64,000 bases of DNA from Streptomyces qaidamensis (GTDB lineage Bacteria > Actinomycetota > Actinomycetes > Streptomycetales > Streptomycetaceae): positions 6,758,001 through 6,822,000 of the forward strand of contig NZ_CP015098.1 in the NCBI RefSeq assembly GCF_001611795.1, in the 5' to 3' direction. Under the pieces are notes generated by a model. The model saw only the letters and a list, made by a program, of their open reading frames with translations. It searched no databases and was not told the DNA's origin. The stretch's first letter is position 1, and each line of letters starts with the position of its first letter. The position numbers and the translations under genes were made by a program. This document shows, piece by piece, positions 50,887-59,594 of the stretch.

Positions 50887-53589
50887 CCGGTCCAGGGCGT
50901 CGCCCGTCTCCGGGCTGAGACTGAGGGTCACCGTGCGCGGATGCGCGGTGGCCCATCCCGGCCGCCGGTCCGGCAGCCGGGAGTCCGCGCCGACGACGAT
51001 GAGCAGCGGCAGTCCCGCATGGGTCTGCGTCAGCCGCTCCACCATGTCCAGCAGCGCGTCGTCGGCGTGCTGGAGGTCGTCCCAGATCAGCACCAGCGGC
51101 TGCTCGCGCGCCGCCCGCGCCAGGAACGTGCCCCAGGCCCGGAGCAACTCACCGGGCTGCTCGCGCTCGTGCGCCGCCCGTTGCGGTGACAGCAGCCGGG
51201 CCAGGGGCGCGTACAGATCCGCTCCGGCCGCCACGCCACCGCCGAAACGGTTCAGCGTGGCCCGCAGCCGCGCCAGGGCGTAGGGCTCCGGGGTGCTGGG
51301 GTCGATGCCGCAGTAGGCGGCCAGGATCTCCGCCGGCACCGACAGCGCGGAGGCGGTGTGCGGCGCCGGAACCGTGCCGGCCAGCACCCGTACGGGGCCG
51401 CCGTGGCTCTCCTCGACCCGGCGCTGGAACTCCATCAGCAGGCGCGTCCTGGCCCGGCCGGACCCTTCGATGAGGGTGATCAGATGTGCCGTCGAGCGCT
51501 GCCGGGAGCGCAGCAGGGTGTGCTGCATCAGCTCCAGCTCGCCGACGTGGGCACCGCCGCCGGGCGGCGCCCACGCCAGGTCCGTGACGTCGTCGTGCAG
51601 GGCGTGCAGTTCCCACGGGGCGAGGGCCGACGCGCAGGCCCGCCGGAACGTCGCCGCCCGCTCGACCTGCCGGTGGGTCTCCTCGCAGACGTGGATCTCC
51701 CCGGCCTGTACGTGCGCCAGCATCGTCCGGCAGGTGTCGACGAGCCTCCCGCCGCTCCACAGCGGCGGCGGGTCGTCCGACGGCGTCCGGGGCAGCAGTG
51801 CCTCCCCGGACGCCACGGCCGCGTGGACGGTGAGGCCGCGCACGGCGGCCTGCGGCGGTGCGAGCGTGCCGGTCGGGACGCTGAGGCTGTCGCGGACGGC
51901 GGCCGCGGTACGGACCGCGCGCTCGGCGCTGTCGGCCGGGTCGGTCCCCTCGGCGAAGACGGAGAGCACCGTCGAGCCGAGTACGGCCGTGACCCGGCCG
52001 CCGTGGAGTTCGGTCTTCTCCCGGGCGATCTGGGTCAGCGCGTCGACCACCCGGTCCCGGTCCTCGGCCAGCACCCGGCCCAGGTCCGCGCCGAGCCCGA
52101 AGCGGAACATGACCACGCTGGCGGTACGGGATTCCCGGCTTCCGGGGGAGGAGACCTTGGCGGCGGGGACAGCAGGGGCGCTGGGGACGGCCGGCCCGCC
52201 GCGCGCGGGCGGATCGGAGCATGCGGCCCGCATCGCGCGTGCGGCCGGTGCCGCCGGTGCCGCCGGTGCCGCCGGTGCGGCCGGTGCGGCCGGTGCGGTG
52301 AGTGCACCCGGCTCCGAGCGTGCACCCGGCTCCGCGCGTGCACTTGGCTCTGTGGGTGCGCCCGGATCCCTGGGTGCACCCGGAATCGTGGGTGCACCCG
52401 GAATCGTGGGTGCGCCCGGATCCGTGGGTGCGCCTGGATCCGTGGGTGCGCCTGGATCCGTGGGTGTGGCCGGATCCCTGGGTGCGGTCGGATCTGTGGG
52501 TGTGGCCGGTTCTGTCAGGGCGGCCGGTGTGACGGGAGTCCTTGGTTCCGTGGGTGTGGGCGCTGTGGCGGGGGCGCCAGGTTCGCTGGGTGCGGTCGGT
52601 GCGGTGCGGGCGCCCGGCCCCCTGCGTACGGTCGGTACGGCAGGCGCGGCCGGCCCCGGGGACGCCGTCGCCGTAGCCGGGGGTGCGGGCCCGGGTTCGG
52701 AAGCGGCTGTGGAGGCCGCCGCCGCGAGGGCCGCGGCGGGCAGGGGCCGGGACGGTGCGGGCCGGGGAGCCGGGGCGTGGTGCTTCGGCTCTTGGTCGCC
52801 CGCCGTGCGAGGCGCTTCCAGCGTCGGGTCCTGAGTCAGGATCGCCTGCTGCAGCCGGTGCAGTTCGCGTCCCGGCTCCAGCCCGAGCCCCTCCACGAGC
52901 GCGGTGCGCACCCGGCCGAACACCGCCAGCGCCTCGGCCTGCCGTCCGCAGCGGTACAGAGCCACCATCAGCTGCCCCGAGGCGCGTTCGCGCAGCGGCT
53001 CGGCGGCCACCAGACTCTCCAGGTCGGGCAGGACCAGCTGGTGCCGGCCGCAGGCGAGAGCGGCCTCGAAGTGGTCCTCCATGACGTCGAGCCGGCGGTT
53101 CTGCAGGGCCGTCAGCTCCGGCCAGCAGACACCTTCCTCCACCAGGTCGGAGAGGACGGGCCCGCGCCACAACGCCAGGGCCGCGCCGAGGGAGCGGCGG
53201 GCCCGTTCCACCTCGCCCGCCGCCAGGGCGGCACGGCCCGTCGACACCCGCTGTTCGTAGTCGAGCAGGTCGACGCGCTGCTGGGGCACACGCAGCAGAT
53301 AGCCGGGTGCTCGGGTCAGCAGCTCGGGGCTCTGCTCGGTCCGGGGCGGCCGCGACAGGACGCCGCGCAGCTTCCAGACGGCGTTCTGCAGGATCTTGCG
53401 GGCGGTCATGGGCGCGTTGTCGTCGGCCCACAGGGCGGACAGCATCTGGCTGGTGGACACCACCTGGTTCGCGTGCAGCAGGAGATACGCCAGCACGGCG
53501 CGCTGCCGGTGCCCGCCCAGGTCCACCAGGCTGCCCGGCGGTCCCCCCGCCGGCTCGACTTCCAGTGGCCCCAGTAAGCGGAACTGCAT
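50839..53589 (-). CDS. PimR-type SARP regulator with degenerate P-loop
   Basis: 916 aa from ATG 53589. Winged helix/BTAD (FRLLGPLEVEPAGG to EPGRELHRLQQAIL, about 1-265) is closely similar to that of the SARP at 47175. A 220-residue Ala/Pro/Thr linker follows, then a degenerate cyclase-like domain (VTAVLGSTVLSVFAEG) and an AAA-like domain. There the expected P-loop reads EGSGRARTRLL, with no GKT/S, so ATP hydrolysis is doubtful, although Walker B-like VLIWDDLQHADD remains. It is downstream of the aminotransferase on the same strand. Confidence 0.88.
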   Translation of the reverse strand: MQFRLLGPLEVEPAGGPPGSLVDLGGHRQRAVLAYLLLHANQVVSTSQMLSALWADDNAPMTARKILQNAVWKLRGVLSRPPRTEQSPELLTRAPGYLLRVPQQRVDLLDYEQRVSTGRAALAAGEVERARRSLGAALALWRGPVLSDLVEEGVCWPELTALQNRRLDVMEDHFEAALACGRHQLVLPDLESLVAAEPLRERASGQLMVALYRCGRQAEALAVFGRVRTALVEGLGLEPGRELHRLQQAILTQDPTLEAPRTAGDQEPKHHAPAPRPAPSRPLPAAALAAAASTAASEPGPAPPATATASPGPAAPAVPTVRRGPGARTAPTAPSEPGAPATAPTPTEPRTPVTPAALTEPATPTDPTAPRDPATPTDPGAPTDPGAPTDPGAPTIPGAPTIPGAPRDPGAPTEPSARAEPGARSEPGALTAPAAPAAPAAPAAPAAPAARAMRAACSDPPARGGPAVPSAPAVPAAKVSSPGSRESRTASVVMFRFGLGADLGRVLAEDRDRVVDALTQIAREKTELHGGRVTAVLGSTVLSVFAEGTDPADSAERAVRTAAAVRDSLSVPTGTLAPPQAAVRGLTVHAAVASGEALLPRTPSDDPPPLWSGGRLVDTCRTMLAHVQAGEIHVCEETHRQVERAATFRRACASALAPWELHALHDDVTDLAWAPPGGGAHVGELELMQHTLLRSRQRSTAHLITLIEGSGRARTRLLMEFQRRVEESHGGPVRVLAGTVPAPHTASALSVPAEILAAYCGIDPSTPEPYALARLRATLNRFGGGVAAGADLYAPLARLLSPQRAAHEREQPGELLRAWGTFLARAAREQPLVLIWDDLQHADDALLDMVERLTQTHAGLPLLIVVGADSRLPDRRPGWATAHPRTVTLSLSPETGDALDRLLESLLPPVRESEVA
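52250..52518 (-). repeat. In-frame 9-bp and 18-bp tandem repeats in the SARP linker
   Basis: About five 9-bp units encoding Ala-Pro-Ala (52250-52297) are followed by roughly ten 18-bp units encoding variants of GAPTDP (about 52303-52518), some identical over the full unit. Likely length-variable between strains. Confidence 0.8.
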
Positions 53590-53778
53590 GAACTCCCCCG
53601 TCTCACTTGCTCCGGCGTGCTGCGTTTCCCGGGACCGGCGTGCCGCCTGACGGGATGTCATCGCGGTCTGCTGCCCGTACTGCGTCCGGCCGGGGCGCCG
53701 GCCCGGTCATGGCCGGCGCCTCACCGGAAGGCCCCTGGGAGTCCGCCGGTGGGGGGAGGCGGCGGATCCAGGGATGGA

Positions 53779-55380
53779 TCAGCGGCCCGCGGCGGTGAGT
53801 TCGTCGCCGGCCTGCTTGCGCAACAGTGTGCACACGTCATGCAGTCCGGCGTACAACTGACCGAGTTCGGCGTCTGTGACATAAATCGAGGGTTCGAAGC
53901 GCAACGTGCCGACCGCGCTGGCCGTCGGGAACGTCCGCACCCGGTGCCGGCGCAGCAGATGGCCTGCCAGGAAGTAGCCGAAGAGGCCGCTCGCCGCGAT
54001 CTGACGCAGTTCCGGCGAGGAGGCCTCGGACTGGTCGTGGAATTCCAGCCCCTGCATCAGCCCGTGCCCGCGCACGTCCGCCACCACGTCGGGGAATTCC
54101 GCCCGCAGCGCGTCGAGTTTCGCGCGCAGTGCCGCTCCGCGTTCCTCTGCCCGGCGGTAGGCCGCGCCGCCGTCCCGCTCCAGCAGTTCGAGAACCTTCA
54201 GGGCGATGTGGGAGGAGAAGCTGTCCTTGGCAAAAGTTGAACTGTGCACAATTTCGAAATCCCGGCGGTAGCGCTTCTCGCGCACCAGCATGACGGACGC
54301 CTTCGCGATGCCCCCGCCGAGTGTTTTGGCCAGGGTGTAGTAGTCACCGCGCAGACCGATCCGGGAACTGGCGAGCAGCGCGCCGGTGCGGCCCATTCCG
54401 CTCTGGATCTCGTCGACGACTACGGGGCAGTCGATCCGGGCGCAGAACTCCTGGATCTCCCGGGCGAACGCGCGGGACAGCACGCGGATTCCGCCCTCTC
54501 CCTGAATGGGCTCGACGAGGAAGGCGCAGAACACGGGGAACGCGTGCTCCGTCACCGTGATCCTGCCCTCCTCCGCCGTCAGGCCCAGCAGGACCCGGCG
54601 TTCACGCGCGTAGACGGCGTTCAGATCCTCGGGGCTGTCGTGCGGGACGAACCGCGCCTGCGCGGCGAGCGACTTGAAGGGCAGCCGGTAGCCCTCGTTG
54701 TGGGTGAGCTGCACGCTGCCGGCGAGCTTGCCGTGGAAGCCGCCCTCCAGGGCGAGGAACAGCGGCGGGGACGCGGCGGTCTCGTCGTTGTGGCGCCTGA
54801 TCGCCGCCTCCAGCAGACGGACGGCCTCGTTGCCGTCGGCGGCGAGGGCGACCCCGAGACGGGCGGCTGCCTCTCCGTGGACGGTGGCGGACCCGTCGGC
54901 CACCGCGGCGCGTGCCGCGGCGAGTCCGGCGTCGACGGAGCCGAGCAGTTCGGCCACGCGCATGCCCCGGTCCAACTCGGCGTGTTTCACGGCGGCTTCC
55001 ACCGCTTCCGCGCCACTGTTGCCGAAGATGGCGTAATAAGGCTCGTCCTCAGCGAGTTCACGCGCGATGATGCGGTTCAGTTCGGCGGCCAGCCGGTTGG
55101 CGTACGGGTGGCGCGAGAACTGGGCGTGGATCGGTGTATGTTCGGCGAGCAACTGCCGGGCGTACGCGGTGATCTCGGGGTGGTGGTGACCGAGCAGCAC
55201 CGAGCCGTAACCGCCGGCGAAGTCGGCCACCGGGAACTCGGCGCCGTCGTCGTCCCGTACGTACAGGGTGTTTCCTTCGGCGCGCACGTATTCCACCGCC
55301 AGCCCCGCGGTGTCGAGTACCTGGCGCAGATAGGGCTCGGCGAGTTCGCGTTCCGCGGCTGCGGCGGAGGTCTGAGTCAT
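53779..55380 (-). CDS. Class III PLP-dependent aminotransferase
   Basis: 533 aa from ATG 55380 (ATG 55410 is an alternative). Fold-type I, class III: NSGAEAVEAAVKHAE, FLVEPIQGEGGIRV, PLP-contact VVDEIQSGMGRTG and Schiff-base Lys near 349 in YYTLAKTLGGGIAKA. Between NSGAEAVEAAVKHA and LALEGGFHGK there is an insert of about 60 residues not found in ordinary omega-transaminases. It probably aminates an aldehyde or keto intermediate of the cluster product. There is no clear ribosome site; the transcript could be leaderless. Confidence 0.88.
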   Translation of the reverse strand: MTQTSAAAAERELAEPYLRQVLDTAGLAVEYVRAEGNTLYVRDDDGAEFPVADFAGGYGSVLLGHHHPEITAYARQLLAEHTPIHAQFSRHPYANRLAAELNRIIARELAEDEPYYAIFGNSGAEAVEAAVKHAELDRGMRVAELLGSVDAGLAAARAAVADGSATVHGEAAARLGVALAADGNEAVRLLEAAIRRHNDETAASPPLFLALEGGFHGKLAGSVQLTHNEGYRLPFKSLAAQARFVPHDSPEDLNAVYARERRVLLGLTAEEGRITVTEHAFPVFCAFLVEPIQGEGGIRVLSRAFAREIQEFCARIDCPVVVDEIQSGMGRTGALLASSRIGLRGDYYTLAKTLGGGIAKASVMLVREKRYRRDFEIVHSSTFAKDSFSSHIALKVLELLERDGGAAYRRAEERGAALRAKLDALRAEFPDVVADVRGHGLMQGLEFHDQSEASSPELRQIAASGLFGYFLAGHLLRRHRVRTFPTASAVGTLRFEPSIYVTDAELGQLYAGLHDVCTLLRKQAGDELTAAGR

Positions 55381-55399
55381 GTCATCAGAATCCGATGAC

Positions 55400-55431
55400 C
55401 GGGTAAACATCCGGTCATTGAAAGGTCATCG
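55400..55431. promoter_or_regulatory. Candidate SARP operator (11-bp repeats, GGTCAT core)
   Basis: Three units at 11-bp period: CGGGTAAACA (55400), CCGGTCATTG (55411), AAGGTCATCG (55422). The central unit matches the repeats at 60871-60913. Reading towards the aminotransferase, a GATTCT hexamer (55392-55387, minus strand) begins 8 bp after the last unit, the usual SARP-to--10 distance. An inverted repeat GTCATC-N7-GATGAC spans 55381-55399. Confidence 0.6.
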
Positions 55432-55568
55432 GTGACGCCTGGTCACAGAAGGCCCACCGGTTACCCGGGCATGAAGGAACCGCGAGACGCCGCGGTTACG
55501 TTGATTGCGCCGGCTGCCCCTTCCGTGCGGACGGCCCAGTCGTGTCCCGTGACCCATCGGAGAGTGGC

Positions 55569-56114
55569 ATGAATTCCGCGTCCGCCGAACTCGATCACGC
55601 TGCCGTGCGTGCCGGTCACCCGCCGGTCCGCCCGGACCGGTTGCGCGGGGTGATGTCCCGCTTCGCCACCGGAGTCACGGTCCTCACCGTCGGCGGGGAG
55701 CACCTGCACGCCATGACGGCGAACGCCTTCAGCTCGGTCTCCCTCGACCCCCCGTCGGTGCTGTGCAGCGTCGGACACAGCGCCGTCATGCACGGTGCCC
55801 TCACGGGGGCCGGGCGCTTCGCCGTGAACATACTCGGCGCCCACCAGGAGCCGCTCGCCCGGCACTTCGCCGACAAGAGCCGCACGCTGGGTGCCGCCCA
55901 GTTCGAGCGCGTCGACTGGCGTGCGGGCGAGCACACGGGAGCGCCGCTGCTCGACGACTCGGTGGCGTGGCTGGAGTGCGAGCTGACCGAGTCGCACGCG
56001 TTCGGTGACCACACCATCTTCATCGGCACCGTGCTGGCGGCGGGCGAGGGCGCGACCAGCGACGGGCTGCTCTTCGTCAACGGCCGCTTCGGGAAGCCCG
56101 CCACCACCTCCTGA
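55569..56114 (+). CDS. Flavin reductase (HpaC-like)
   Basis: 181 aa from ATG 55569 (GGAGAG upstream). Split-barrel flavin reductase: MSRFATGVTVLTVGG, HAMTANAFSSVSLDPPSVL, FAVNILGAHQEPLARHFADK. Members use NADH or NADPH to make free FMNH2/FADH2 for a separate oxygenase. The two acyl-CoA-dehydrogenase-fold proteins of this cluster are candidate partners. Divergent from the aminotransferase. Confidence 0.9.
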   Translation: MNSASAELDHAAVRAGHPPVRPDRLRGVMSRFATGVTVLTVGGEHLHAMTANAFSSVSLDPPSVLCSVGHSAVMHGALTGAGRFAVNILGAHQEPLARHFADKSRTLGAAQFERVDWRAGEHTGAPLLDDSVAWLECELTESHAFGDHTIFIGTVLAAGEGATSDGLLFVNGRFGKPATTS

Positions 56115-56205
56115 CCGGCACGGCTCCCTGACGGCCGGCATGGCCCCCTGACCGGTCGTACGACCCCCTGACCGGTCGTACGACCCCCTGACCGGCACGG
56201 CCCGC
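56110..56205. repeat. 20-bp tandem repeats downstream of the flavin reductase
   Basis: Two exact 20-bp units (56144-56163, 56164-56183), each with the palindrome GGTCGTACGACC or its halves, and partial units CCTGACCGGCACGG on both sides. Confidence 0.75.
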
Positions 56206-56234
56206 TGACCGAGGCCGGGTCCGGCGGACGCGGA

Positions 56235-56268
56235 AGGGCGGCACCACCCTCCGGTGGTGCCGCCCTTG
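56235..56268. terminator. Bidirectional terminator
   Basis: 15-bp perfect stem (56235-56249 with 56254-56268) and CTCC loop, between convergent flavin reductase and acyl-CoA-dehydrogenase-fold genes. Confidence 0.93.
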
Positions 56269-56307
56269 TGCGTGTCACGGCCTCCCGCCGCCGCGGGAGG
56301 CCCGCCG

Positions 56308-57483
56308 TCACAGGAAGTACGTGCCCGGGTCCATGCCGACCAGGACCCGCCCCTGGACCTCCAGGTTGGCGTCCCGCTGGACCAGGGCGTGCAGCGAGAA
56401 GCCCTGGATGTCGCGGTGGAACCGTTGCAGGGCGACCTCGCGCCGGATGACCGAGCCGCCACTCGCCCCGTACAGCAGCTCCACGGCCTCCTTGGCGAGC
56501 TGCGCCGCGTACGCCGTCCGGCCGCGGATCACGGCCTTCTCCTCGTCGGTGGGCTGCTCACCGGCGTCGGCCCGGGTCTGCAGGACCTCCAGACACAGGT
56601 CCGCCAGACCCTCGGCGGCGTCGATCCTGTTGGCGGCCGTGGCGACCTGGATCTGGGTGAGCGGGTGCAGCTTCTGGTCGGTCCAGTCGGTGTACGTGAT
56701 CCCCCGGCCCGGCAGGCGCTCCAGGAACAGCTCGTACGCGCCGCGGGCGATGCCGGTGAACGCCGCCGTCACGCCGGACAGGACGTAGCCGAGGAGACCG
56801 TAGTTGCGGCCGGTGGCGCCGGAGTTCGCACGGTCGCCCGTCGCGCTGACCATGGCCTCCTCCAGGGAGACCACGCGGTGCGCGGGCACGAACACGTCCT
56901 CGGCGGTGGTGGTGCAGCTGCCGGTGGCGGCTCCCGCGCTGACGTGCCAGTCGTCGGTGACCTCCAGCTCGGAGACCGGCACCAGCGCGACGAGCTCCTC
57001 CGTGGTCCCGTCGGGACGCTCCACCATCGCGGCGAGCAGATCCCAGTCGGCGCCCAGCACACCGGAGTTGTAGCGCCAGGTGCCGTTGAGGCGGTAGCCG
57101 CCGTCGACGGGGGCGAGGGTGCCGGTCGGGGCGAAGACGATGGACACCCGGGTGCTGCCGCTGTCGAACACCTCCTGCTGCGCCCGGTCGGGGTAGAGGG
57201 AGGCGCACCAGGTGCTGGTGAGCCACACCATGGTCAGCCAGCCGGTGGACGGGCAGCCGCGCGCGACCTCGGCGATGACCTTGAACTGGTCGGCGACGCC
57301 GAGGTCGAGCCCGCCGTGGGCGCGGGGCACCGCGGCGCGGAACACCCCGGCCTTGTCCAGCAGCTGGATGTTCTCCTCGGGGATCCAACGCCGTTCCTCC
57401 GCCTCCGCGCCGTTCGCGCGCAGGGTGGGGACGGCATCGCGTACGGCGTCCAGCACGGACGCCAGGGCTTCCTGGTCGGTCAC
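56308..57483 (-). CDS. Acyl-CoA-dehydrogenase-fold flavoenzyme, paralogue 1
   Basis: I chose GTG 57483 (GGAGAG upstream), which gives 391 aa, exactly the length of paralogue 2 at 61081 and aligned at its N-terminus; ATG 57510 is less likely. FAD domain segments GGLDLGVADQFKVIAEVARG, GTWRYNSGVLGADWDL and VSAGAATGSCTTTAEDVFVP. The C-terminus RFHRDIQGFSLHAL resembles class D flavin monooxygenases (HsaA, DszC type), which need a reductase partner. It may hydroxylate or dehydrogenate the alkaloid intermediate; true acyl-CoA dehydrogenation is not excluded. Confidence 0.85.
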   Translation of the reverse strand: MTDQEALASVLDAVRDAVPTLRANGAEAEERRWIPEENIQLLDKAGVFRAAVPRAHGGLDLGVADQFKVIAEVARGCPSTGWLTMVWLTSTWCASLYPDRAQQEVFDSGSTRVSIVFAPTGTLAPVDGGYRLNGTWRYNSGVLGADWDLLAAMVERPDGTTEELVALVPVSELEVTDDWHVSAGAATGSCTTTAEDVFVPAHRVVSLEEAMVSATGDRANSGATGRNYGLLGYVLSGVTAAFTGIARGAYELFLERLPGRGITYTDWTDQKLHPLTQIQVATAANRIDAAEGLADLCLEVLQTRADAGEQPTDEEKAVIRGRTAYAAQLAKEAVELLYGASGGSVIRREVALQRFHRDIQGFSLHALVQRDANLEVQGRVLVGMDPGTYFL

Positions 57484-57565
57484 TGTCTCTCCGTCGTTTC
57501 GTCGGGCCATCTGGGGTGTCCTGCACGGCGGAGCCCCCCTGGCGCGCCAGGGGGGCTCGCGGGGC

Positions 57566-58015
57566 TCACTGGTCGGCGACGAGACCGGTCGCGGCCACCG
57601 GGCGGTCGATGGCCATCAGCCAGCGGCCGTCCTCGGTCTTGCGGAGCACATCGGTGCAGACGCCCTCCAGCCGGACCGGCTCACCGTCCGGGCCCGTGCT
57701 GTCGATGGCGTACTCGACGCCGATCAGCGCCACGTCCCCGGCGACGTACGAGTGGGTGACGCGCGCCTCCAGGGTCGGCTTCGACGCCAGGAACTCCTTG
57801 AAGAACGCCAGCCGGTCGGCGCCCGTGAGGGGCTCGCCGGAGAAGTTCGATATCGAGTCGCCGAGGTAGAGGCGGTTGAACAGCTCGCCGTCACCGGAGT
57901 TGAAGACCTGGATGAAGATCTCGTTCTGGATGTCGGTGTCGGCGGTGAGGTCGGGCCGTTCCGGGTCGAAGGGGACGGTGAAGGACGTGGCGGACGTGGC
58001 CGGCGTTGCTGACAT
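57566..58015 (-). CDS. NTF2/SnoaL-like protein 1 (149 aa)
   Basis: Cone-shaped NTF2-fold: IQNEIFIQVFNSGDGELFNR, LYLGDSISNFSGEPLTGADR, ALIGVEYAIDSTGPDGEPV, LRKTEDGRWLMAIDRP. Such small proteins act as cyclases, isomerases or hydrolases in polyketide and steroid pathways, but many are non-catalytic. It lies between the amine oxidase and the ADH-fold gene on the same strand, so all are probably one operon. It is related to NTF2 protein 2 at 59595. Confidence 0.85.
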   Translation of the reverse strand: MSATPATSATSFTVPFDPERPDLTADTDIQNEIFIQVFNSGDGELFNRLYLGDSISNFSGEPLTGADRLAFFKEFLASKPTLEARVTHSYVAGDVALIGVEYAIDSTGPDGEPVRLEGVCTDVLRKTEDGRWLMAIDRPVAATGLVADQ

Positions 58016-58034
58016 GGGGATGCGGTTCCCTTCC

Positions 58035-58044
58035 GGGGGGGGGG
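58035..58044 (+). repeat. Homopolymer of ten G (C on the coding strand)
   Basis: Ten consecutive G between the amine oxidase stop and the NTF2 protein 1 start, directly upstream of its GGAAGGGAA ribosome site. Candidate length-variable tract. Confidence 0.8.
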
Positions 58045-58062
58045 TGGGTGATGCCTGGGTGG

Positions 58063-59487
58063 TCATTCCTCGCCCGCTGCCTGCCGGGCGGCACGCAGAC
58101 CGGACTCGATGGCGCCGTCGATGTAGCCGCTCCAGCCGTTGGCTATGTCGCCGCTGGCGAAGGAGAGCCGCCCGCTGGTGAAGGTGACCTCCGGGTAGAG
58201 CGTGGTGAGCTGCCGCGGCTTGCGGAACGCCCAGCCGCCGCGCGCGTAGGGGTCGCGGCCCCAGTCGTGGGCCTTGACGCCGATGACGTCCAATTTCACG
58301 CCGAGCTGCTGCACGGCCTTCTTCACCTGGGCGGCGTTCGTCGGATCGAGCCCGGGATCGGTGCTGAAGGCGACGTAGAGCATGCCTTCGGAGGTTTCCT
58401 TGAACGGCAGCAGCATGGGGATCGGCGAGCCGCCCTCGGCGCCCTGGCCGTAGACGCGGCCGGCTCCCTTTCGGGCGTGGATCCACAGCTTGACCGCGTT
58501 CTTCACGGCGATGCCCTGGCTCGTCGCGGTGGTGAGCGCCGGGGGCAGGGACGGGCTGAACTTGACCGTGCTCAGGGCGTTGACCGGCATCGCGACCACG
58601 ACCGCGGTGGCGTTGTAGACGGTGCCGGAGGTGGTGGTGACGTACACCAGGGATCCGGTGTCGTTCACCGAGGCGACCGGCGAGCTGAGCTTGATCGTCG
58701 GTTTGGCCTCGTTGACCATCGCCTGGAGCAGCGCCTGGGTGCCCTTGGCGATGCGCCAGCGCATGGTGTCGTTCCAGCCCGCGTTGGTGTGGCCGGCCAG
58801 GGCCCACCAGTGGGCGAACATCGTGAAGGCGCCGGCCGTGCTCGCGCCGCCGGCGTAGACCGCCGTCTGCCCGTTGACGAGGAGTTCCTCCTCGGGCGTG
58901 AGGGCGAGCTGGGTCAGGCGGTCGCGCAGCGTCAGCTTGTCCAGGCTCTGCAGCAGGTCGGCCCGGTGCAGGGGCTGGAACGGCTTCTCGAAGTACGTCC
59001 GCGTGCCATCGAACATGCGCTCGAATACGGTGCCCATCCGGCCGAACCCGTCCTCGGGCGTGAACTGCCGCGGGCCGTTCGGCGTCGGCAGCCACGTGGT
59101 CGAGATCGGCTCGTCCTCCTCCAGCGCCAGCTTGTAGCGCGTGAGTTCGGCGCCGAGGTAGGGCTGGGTCGGCTCGACCCAGGTGCCGCCCCGCTCGATC
59201 AACTGGCCGCCGTAGGTGTCCGTCCAGGTGCGGCCGCCGATGCGGTCGCGGGCCTCCAGGACGAGCACCCGCTTGCCGCGGGCGCGCAGTTCGCGGGCCG
59301 CGGTGATGCCGGCGAAACCCGCGCCGATGACGATGACGTCCCAGTCCGCCGCGGCGCCGCCGGTGGCGGCGGAGGCCGCCGGGGCGACCGGGGCGAGGGC
59401 GGCTGTCGCGACGGCGGCCGCCCCGGCCGCCTTGAGCAGGGTGCGGCGCGTCGGCCGCCGCCCGCTGATGGGTCCGGTGGTGTGCAT
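58063..59487 (-). CDS. Tat-exported FAD-dependent amine oxidase 1
   Basis: 474 aa from ATG 59487. Twin-arginine signal TRRTLLKAAGAAAV with an alanine-rich hydrophobic stretch and AxA cleavage site near 40. Flavin monoamine oxidase fold: VIVIGAGFAGITAARELRAR, VLEARDRIGGRTWTDTYGG, LIERGGTWV, and the C-terminal FAD contact ASGDIANGWSGYIDGAIESG. It should oxidise an amine to an imine/iminium with O2, outside the cytoplasm after folding. Longer in-frame starts (59550) are possible but place the RR motif too deep. Confidence 0.88.
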   Translation of the reverse strand: MHTTGPISGRRPTRRTLLKAAGAAAVATAALAPVAPAASAATGGAAADWDVIVIGAGFAGITAARELRARGKRVLVLEARDRIGGRTWTDTYGGQLIERGGTWVEPTQPYLGAELTRYKLALEEDEPISTTWLPTPNGPRQFTPEDGFGRMGTVFERMFDGTRTYFEKPFQPLHRADLLQSLDKLTLRDRLTQLALTPEEELLVNGQTAVYAGGASTAGAFTMFAHWWALAGHTNAGWNDTMRWRIAKGTQALLQAMVNEAKPTIKLSSPVASVNDTGSLVYVTTTSGTVYNATAVVVAMPVNALSTVKFSPSLPPALTTATSQGIAVKNAVKLWIHARKGAGRVYGQGAEGGSPIPMLLPFKETSEGMLYVAFSTDPGLDPTNAAQVKKAVQQLGVKLDVIGVKAHDWGRDPYARGGWAFRKPRQLTTLYPEVTFTSGRLSFASGDIANGWSGYIDGAIESGLRAARQAAGEE

Positions 59488-59594
59488 GGTGCTGTGTGTC
59501 CCCCGTGTACTCGGTGCGGGCCCGCCGTGCGGAACCGGCATGTCACTCATGGGCCAGGTGCTTTCAGTTGTGCGTGCGGCGGCGCTCGCGCCGG

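Noticed and set aside
51358..53577. 739-codon plus-strand open frame with many Cys-Gly-Arg repeats opposite the second SARP
   Set aside because: The repeats are the antisense of the SARP linker repeats; no start signal and no plausible protein.
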